From: Cyanobium sp. Cruz CV13-4-11
GTDB lineage: Bacteria > Cyanobacteriota > Cyanobacteriia > PCC-6307 > Cyanobiaceae
Length of the DNA stretch: 64,000 nucleotides
Assembly (NCBI RefSeq): GCF_024346055.1
Contig: NZ_JAGQCH010000003.1
Location: 124,001-188,000 of the forward strand
Direction: 5' to 3'
The notes under the pieces were generated by a model. The model saw only the letters and a program-made list of their open reading frames with translations, was not told where the DNA came from and ran no database searches. The number at the start of each line of letters is the position of its first letter. Position 1 is the first letter of the stretch. Positions 56,744-64,000 of the stretch are shown one piece after another. Made by a program: the position numbers and the translations under genes.

Positions 56744-57256
56744 GTGACCCGGTCCCTAGATCTTCCGGCCCTGGACCGGATCGATACGCTCGCCCAGGAG
56801 CTGGCCATGCTCCAGGACCGGGGCAAACGCAGAATCGCTTTCCTTGGCAGCCGCCATGTGCCGGTGGTGTCGATCCATCTGGTGGAGCTGGTGGCCCGCT
56901 CCCTGGCCCAGGAGGGCCACAACCTGATCACCTCCGGCGCCCAGGGCGTGAACGCCGCCGTGATCCGCAGCGTGCTGGAGGTGGATCCGGCCCGCCTCAC
57001 CGTGCTGCTGCCCCAGAGCCTGGAGCGCCAGCCCGGCGAATCCCGAAGCCAGCTGGAGCGGGTGCTGCACCTGGTGGAGAAGCCGGAGAACGACGAACTG
57101 CCCCTGCCCATGGCCAGCAGCCTCTGCAACCAGGAGATCATCAACCGCTGCGACCAGCTGATCTGCTACGCCTTCCACGACAGCGAAACCCTGCTCTCCA
57201 GCTGCCGCACCGCCGAGGACATGGGCAAGGTGGTGAGCCTGATGTTCTTCGATTAG
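56744..57256 (+). CDS. DprA-like Rossmann-fold protein
   Basis: A 170-residue protein resembling the Rossmann-like core of DprA/LOG proteins: RIAFLGSRHVPVVSIHLVEL, NLITSGAQGVNAAVIRSVLE and LFFD-like end. It is much shorter than true DprA and lacks its other domains. The start is GTG at 56744. Its pairing with the BioD-like/DRTGG gene suggests a joint function; natural transformation is only one possibility. Confidence 0.75.
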   Translation: MTRSLDLPALDRIDTLAQELAMLQDRGKRRIAFLGSRHVPVVSIHLVELVARSLAQEGHNLITSGAQGVNAAVIRSVLEVDPARLTVLLPQSLERQPGESRSQLERVLHLVEKPENDELPLPMASSLCNQEIINRCDQLICYAFHDSETLLSSCRTAEDMGKVVSLMFFD

Positions 57257-57267
57257 CCAGCCCGGCT

Positions 57268-57717
57268 CTAGCCCTGTAGCGACTCCTGGCGGGGCAGCAC
57301 CTGGAGCCGCGTTCCCTCCCTGCCCATCACCGTCACCTGGGTGCCGGGGAGCAGGAGCTGGTCGGGCGCCAGGTTCTGGGCGGCCCAGCTCTGGCCCTGC
57401 CAGCGCACCCGGCCATCGCCATTGGCATCAAACGCCGTGGTCACCTCCGCCAGCTCGGCCCGGGCACCCTGGGGGATCGTGCGCGCCTGGCGCCCCGCCG
57501 ACCAGCGCCGCATCCAGCCGTAGCCGGCCCCCACCAGAGCGCCGAACAGCAGCACCTGGACCAGGGGCGGCACCACCGGCACCAGGACCGCCTCCAGCGT
57601 GAGCAGCAGGGCGGCCACGGCGCCCACCAGCAGCAGGCCGTCCGCATCGGCACCCACCAGCTCCAGCACCAGCAGCACCCCCGCCAGGGCCAGCCAGAGG
57701 ATCGGGGGGGCGGGCAT
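57268..57717 (-). CDS. NfeD-like membrane protein
   Basis: A 149-residue NfeD-type protein: three hydrophobic segments (ILWLALAGVLLVLELVG, LLLVGAVAALLLTLEAVL, VQVLLFGALVGAGYGW), then a small soluble OB-like domain (GDGRVRWQGQSWAAQNL). NfeD partners with SPFH proteins in membrane microdomains. It is divergent from the SPFH gene next to it, with about 100 bases between them. ATG at 57715-57717. Confidence 0.88.
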   Translation of the reverse strand: MPAPPILWLALAGVLLVLELVGADADGLLLVGAVAALLLTLEAVLVPVVPPLVQVLLFGALVGAGYGWMRRWSAGRQARTIPQGARAELAEVTTAFDANGDGRVRWQGQSWAAQNLAPDQLLLPGTQVTVMGREGTRLQVLPRQESLQG

Positions 57718-57817
57718 CGGCGGGGGGCGAAGGGGCGGTGGCCAGGGCAACGAAAGCAACGGGACCGTTGGCCTTCCCCCCCATCCTGCCTAGCGTTGCC
57801 CCAGTGATAAAGCCTGC

Positions 57818-58732
57818 ATGGAAGCCCTCATCATTCCGGTGCTCGTGGTGCTCGCAGGTCTTGGCATCAGCGGCGTCAAGGTCACCAGCAGCAGCCGCTC
57901 GATGCTGGTGGAGCGCCTCGGCAAGTACGACCGGCAACTGCGCCCCGGCCTCTCGTTGGTGATCCCCGGCCTGGAGCGGGTGGTGAGCCATGAATCGCTC
58001 AAGGAGCGGGTGCTCGACATCCCTCCCCAGCAGTGCATCACCCGCGACAACGTCTCGATCGAGGTGGATGCGGTGGTGTACTGGCAGCTGCTGGAGCATG
58101 CCCGCGCCTACTACGGCGTCGACAACCTGCAGGCGGCCATGGTCAACCTGGTGCTCACCCAGATCCGGGCTGAGATGGGCAAGCTCGACCTCGACCAGAC
58201 CTTCACCACCCGTCAGGAGGTGAACGAAACCCTGCTCAAGGAGCTGGATCAGGCCACCGATCCCTGGGGCGTGAAGGTGACCCGGGTGGAGCTGCGCGAC
58301 ATCCAGCCCTCCCAGGGGGTGCAGCAGGCCATGGAGCAGCAGATGACCGCCGAGCGGGAGAAGCGGGCGGCGATCCTGCGCTCCGAGGGGGAGCGGGAAT
58401 CCCAGGTGAACGCGGCCCGGGGCCGGGCCGAGGCCCTGGTGCTGGATGCCAAGGCCAAGCAGGAGGCGGTGCTGCTCGATGCCGATGCCCAGGCCAAGCA
58501 GCAGTTGCTGCTGGCCAAGGCGCGGGCCGAGTCGGCCACCCAGCTGGCGGCCGTGATCGAGGCCCATCCGGCGGCGGCCGAGGGCCTGCGGCTGCTGCTG
58601 GCCAGGGACTGGATGGCCATGGGCCAGCAGATGGCCGCCGCCCAGGGGGGATCGGTGCTGATGGTGGATCCCCAGAGCCCGGCCTCGTTGCTGGCGGCCC
58701 TCAAGGGGCTGCAGGAGAGGGGCGGCAGCTGA
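57818..58732 (+). CDS. SPFH/stomatin family membrane protein
   Basis: A 304-residue stomatin-like protein. One N-terminal hydrophobic helix (LIIPVLVVLAGLGISGVKV) is followed by the SPFH domain (LVERLGKYDRQLRPGLSLVIPG, QQCITRDNVSIEVDAVVYW) and a long Ala/Glu/Lys coiled-coil (KAKQEAVLLDADAQAKQQLL). It probably forms oligomeric membrane scaffolds with the adjacent NfeD. Confidence 0.93.
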   Translation: MEALIIPVLVVLAGLGISGVKVTSSSRSMLVERLGKYDRQLRPGLSLVIPGLERVVSHESLKERVLDIPPQQCITRDNVSIEVDAVVYWQLLEHARAYYGVDNLQAAMVNLVLTQIRAEMGKLDLDQTFTTRQEVNETLLKELDQATDPWGVKVTRVELRDIQPSQGVQQAMEQQMTAEREKRAAILRSEGERESQVNAARGRAEALVLDAKAKQEAVLLDADAQAKQQLLLAKARAESATQLAAVIEAHPAAAEGLRLLLARDWMAMGQQMAAAQGGSVLMVDPQSPASLLAALKGLQERGGS

Positions 58733-58733
58733 C

Positions 58734-59222
58734 TCAGCTGCGCAGCACCGCCCGCAGCCCTTCGGAATACAGCAGGGCGGTGCAGAGAATGCCGCCGGCC
58801 CAGCAGAGGCTGCGCAGGGGCGGCAGGTTGGCCACGTAGGCCGCCAGGTAGCCCAGGCGCAGGGCGGGGTGCAGCCAGGCCGCCAGCGCCAGCCAGGGGG
58901 AGGCCGCCAGCACGCCAGGGGCCACCACCAGGCAGAGCAGGCAGGCGGGGGCATGCAGGGTGAAGGCCTCGAAGCTGTTCTGGTGGGCCCAGTTGGCCCG
59001 CTTGCCCCAGGCGGGCAGCCGCTCGAACATCGCCCGCGGCGCGGCCAGGTCGGAGGGTTGGAAGTCGGCCTGGGAGCGGGCGGCCCCCAGGGGGATCAGG
59101 CTGAGCACCACCACGGCTCCCGAGAGCACCAGGGACCAGGCGAAGGGCCCGCCGGCGGCCGCCGGCAGCACCGGCAGGGCGATGCTGGCCGCCAGGAGGG
59201 TGCTGGGCAGAGAGAAGGTCAT
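58734..59222 (-). CDS. MAPEG family membrane protein
   Basis: A 162-residue protein with four hydrophobic segments. RLPAWGKRANWAHQNSFEAF is the MAPEG-like signature loop. The eicosanoid/glutathione-metabolism family name does not imply that activity here. It starts at ATG 59220-59222, divergent from yajQ by about 58 bases. Confidence 0.82.
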   Translation of the reverse strand: MTFSLPSTLLAASIALPVLPAAAGGPFAWSLVLSGAVVVLSLIPLGAARSQADFQPSDLAAPRAMFERLPAWGKRANWAHQNSFEAFTLHAPACLLCLVVAPGVLAASPWLALAAWLHPALRLGYLAAYVANLPPLRSLCWAGGILCTALLYSEGLRAVLRS

Positions 59223-59280
59223 CGAGAGGGGTCGCAGGGTCTCTTTTCTAGGCTGGCGCTGCCTTGCCTTCGCCTGCCCC

Positions 59281-59772
59281 ATGGCCGACAGCTATTCCTT
59301 CGACGTCGTCTCCGACTTCGACCGCCAGGAGCTGGTAAATGCCGTCGACCAGGTGCGCCGGGAGGTGGGCCAGCGCTACGACCTCAAGGACTCGGGCACC
59401 GAGATCGAGGTGGAGGAGGCCAGCCTCACGATCACCACCGCCAGCGACATGACCCTGGATGCGGTGGTCGATGTGCTGCGCCAGAAGGCCACCAAGCGCA
59501 ACCTGTCGCTGAAGATCTTCGATCTGCAGACCCCCGAGCCGGTGGGCGGCAACCGGGTGAAGCAGGTGGTGAAGCTGCGCAAGGGCCTCAGCCAGGAGCT
59601 GGCCAAGACGCTCAGCAAGAAGGTGCGCGATGAGGTCAAGAAGGTGACCGTGGCGATCCAGGGCGAGAGCCTGCGCGTCACCGGCAAGAACAAGGACGAT
59701 CTGCAGCAGGTGATCACCCTGCTGCGCGGCGAGGACCTGGAGCTGCCGCTGCAGTTCGAGAACTACCGCTGA
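59281..59772 (+). CDS. YajQ family nucleotide-binding protein
   Basis: A 163-residue two-domain ferredoxin-like-fold protein: SYSFDVVSDFDRQELVNAVD opens it and IQGESLRVTGKNKDDLQQVI is the C-terminal signature. Some family members bind cyclic di-GMP; others bind RNA or nucleotides. The start is ATG at 59281. Its stop overlaps the end of the convergent PEP-CTERM-like gene by 10 bases. Confidence 0.94.
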   Translation: MADSYSFDVVSDFDRQELVNAVDQVRREVGQRYDLKDSGTEIEVEEASLTITTASDMTLDAVVDVLRQKATKRNLSLKIFDLQTPEPVGGNRVKQVVKLRKGLSQELAKTLSKKVRDEVKKVTVAIQGESLRVTGKNKDDLQQVITLLRGEDLELPLQFENYR

Positions 59773-60370
59773 GGGCTGTTTCGGATCCTGCGTCTCAGCT
59801 TTCGGCTGAATCCGAAGGCGGCGGCCACGCCCAGGAAGGGAAGCGGACCTGGGACGCCGTCGTCTCCGGGATCGCCATGGGGGGGTGGTGTGAGCCATCC
59901 GGACCTGGGCTCAGTGCCTGGGCCCGGAGCCGGGCACCTTTCTGGATCGCCGTCCACTTCATAGCCTGGGCAATACATCAGGGTTCCAAACAGGGGCCAT
60001 GGCAATGGTGACGGGGTCGGTGTCGTGATCAGAAGTTGCCAACCATCGTTATGGCCATGGAAGCGAGCTGGGGAAGTGAAAATGGATCCGTCGGCCGTCA
60101 CCGAGACATAGCCGCAGTCTGGAAGGAGGCATCGCGGAGCCTTGGTGTAGCGCCCTTGGGCGATCCTGACGACGAGGCGACATTCATTTCGACTTCGGCG
60201 GGAGGAAAACCCGTGGCGGTTCCAGCTTCAAGATTGCGGAAGGTGCCGCTCAGTCCATCAAAGATGAAGATCAAGTCCAGAGCAAAGGCGGCTGGCGGTT
60301 GTACCAGGAGTGTTGTTGCGAGGACTCCAATGAAGACCGCTGAAGACCCGTGAAGGCTTGCCGGCTTCAT
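59763..60370 (-). pseudogene. Frameshifted PEP-CTERM-like surface protein gene
   Basis: Two minus-strand frames make one protein. The first (from ATG 60370) gives a signal peptide (VFIGVLATTLLVQPPAAFA) and LDLIFIFDGLSGTFRNLEAG, and ends in TGA at 60098. The second, shifted by -1, reads GRYTKAPRCLLPDCGYVSVT, then TADGSIFTSPARFHGHNDGW, and ends with a VPGPLPFLGVAAAFGFSRKL sorting motif and basic tail at 59763. The frames overlap, and the shift lies somewhere in about 60110-60225. The signature (VPGPLP, hydrophobic span, SRKLRRR) matches cyanobacterial PEP-CTERM-type sorting signals recognised by exosortase-like enzymes. A recent frameshift is the simplest reading; sequencing error is possible. 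Confidence 0.7.
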
Positions 60371-60555
60371 TGCGACTTGCTCCTAATTCACTATCGTTGT
60401 TCTTTTTGAGTTTCTCTGTGCCGTCCTGCCGGATGCATCTTCATGATTGATGCGGATGTGCTGCAGGGATGGTCGAGCAGCAGCGCTTCATTCTGGGAGG
60501 GCTCCTTGGCGCAGATTCCGGTGCACCCCCTCTGCCACTGCCTTGACCCGCAGCC

Positions 60556-64000
<3,445 letters not shown>

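Overview
The window is GC-rich, densely packed DNA from an oxygenic picocyanobacterium of the Cyanobium/Synechococcus type. The evidence is photosystem II psbD/psbC with the usual overlap, the PSI assembly factor ycf4, the 32-residue cytochrome b6f subunit petM, ycf39, an ARC6/Ftn2 division protein, a group 2 sigma factor, and many small conserved cyanobacterial proteins. Genus placement is inference from gene content and style, not from a search. Genes lie on both strands with tiny gaps. Many overlap by 1-4 bases (ATGA, TTGA, TGATG) and several use GTG or TTG starts. The last gene runs off the right edge.

Layout. 0.3-6.6 kb: a minus-strand run of a Bax-inhibitor-like membrane protein, FUSC, PhoH, rpsP, ffh and ftn2. 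6.7-12 kb: pdhA, an AT-richer glycosyltransferase-like gene, a sigma factor whose start is preceded by a 16-base C tract, then nnr facing away from mnmA. 13-17.2 kb: a cell-surface cluster (glf, radical SAM protein, glycosyltransferase, small ferredoxin with no ordinary start codon) and a secreted protein. 17.4-20 kb: cobQ, a small regulator-like gene and maf. 20-22 kb: two AT-richer sulfotransferases separated by a 17-base C/G tract next to a hairpin. 22.2-26.8 kb: psbC/psbD, ycf4, a lipoprotein cyclophilin and ilvH. 26.8-39 kb: hydrolases, trm1, petM, ycf39, a pseudouridine synthase, infA, an orphan SF2 helicase, the pnt transhydrogenase operon, a ferredoxin-like protein and dxr. 39.7-41 kb: a decayed membrane protein gene with several stops and frameshifts. 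41.1-50 kb: a minus-strand run of DUF1501/DUF1800, cysS, rfbB, rfbD and polA. 50-53.5 kb: DUF1643, gltX, tRNA-Asp, tRNA-Trp and rplS. 53.5-60 kb: a PepSY-type membrane protein, map, an SDR, a BioD-like/DRTGG protein, a DprA-like protein, NfeD, SPFH, MAPEG and YajQ. 59.8-60.4 kb: a frameshifted PEP-CTERM-like surface protein. 60.6 kb to the end: a fused 5-oxoprolinase.

Most genes are housekeeping: photosynthesis, translation, tRNA modification, NAD(P)H repair and transhydrogenation, isoprenoid and cobalamin synthesis. The variable parts are the surface-polysaccharide and sulfotransferase genes, and they also hold the unusual sequence features: long mononucleotide tracts, non-standard starts and decaying genes. 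I saw no CRISPR array, rRNA, intact insertion sequence or prophage. The strongest leads are the two long G/C tracts upstream of genes, the decayed gene with a classic A_AAA_AAG slippery heptamer, the PhoH reading frame that seems to start at CTG within the rpsP stop, and the frameshifted PEP-CTERM-like gene.
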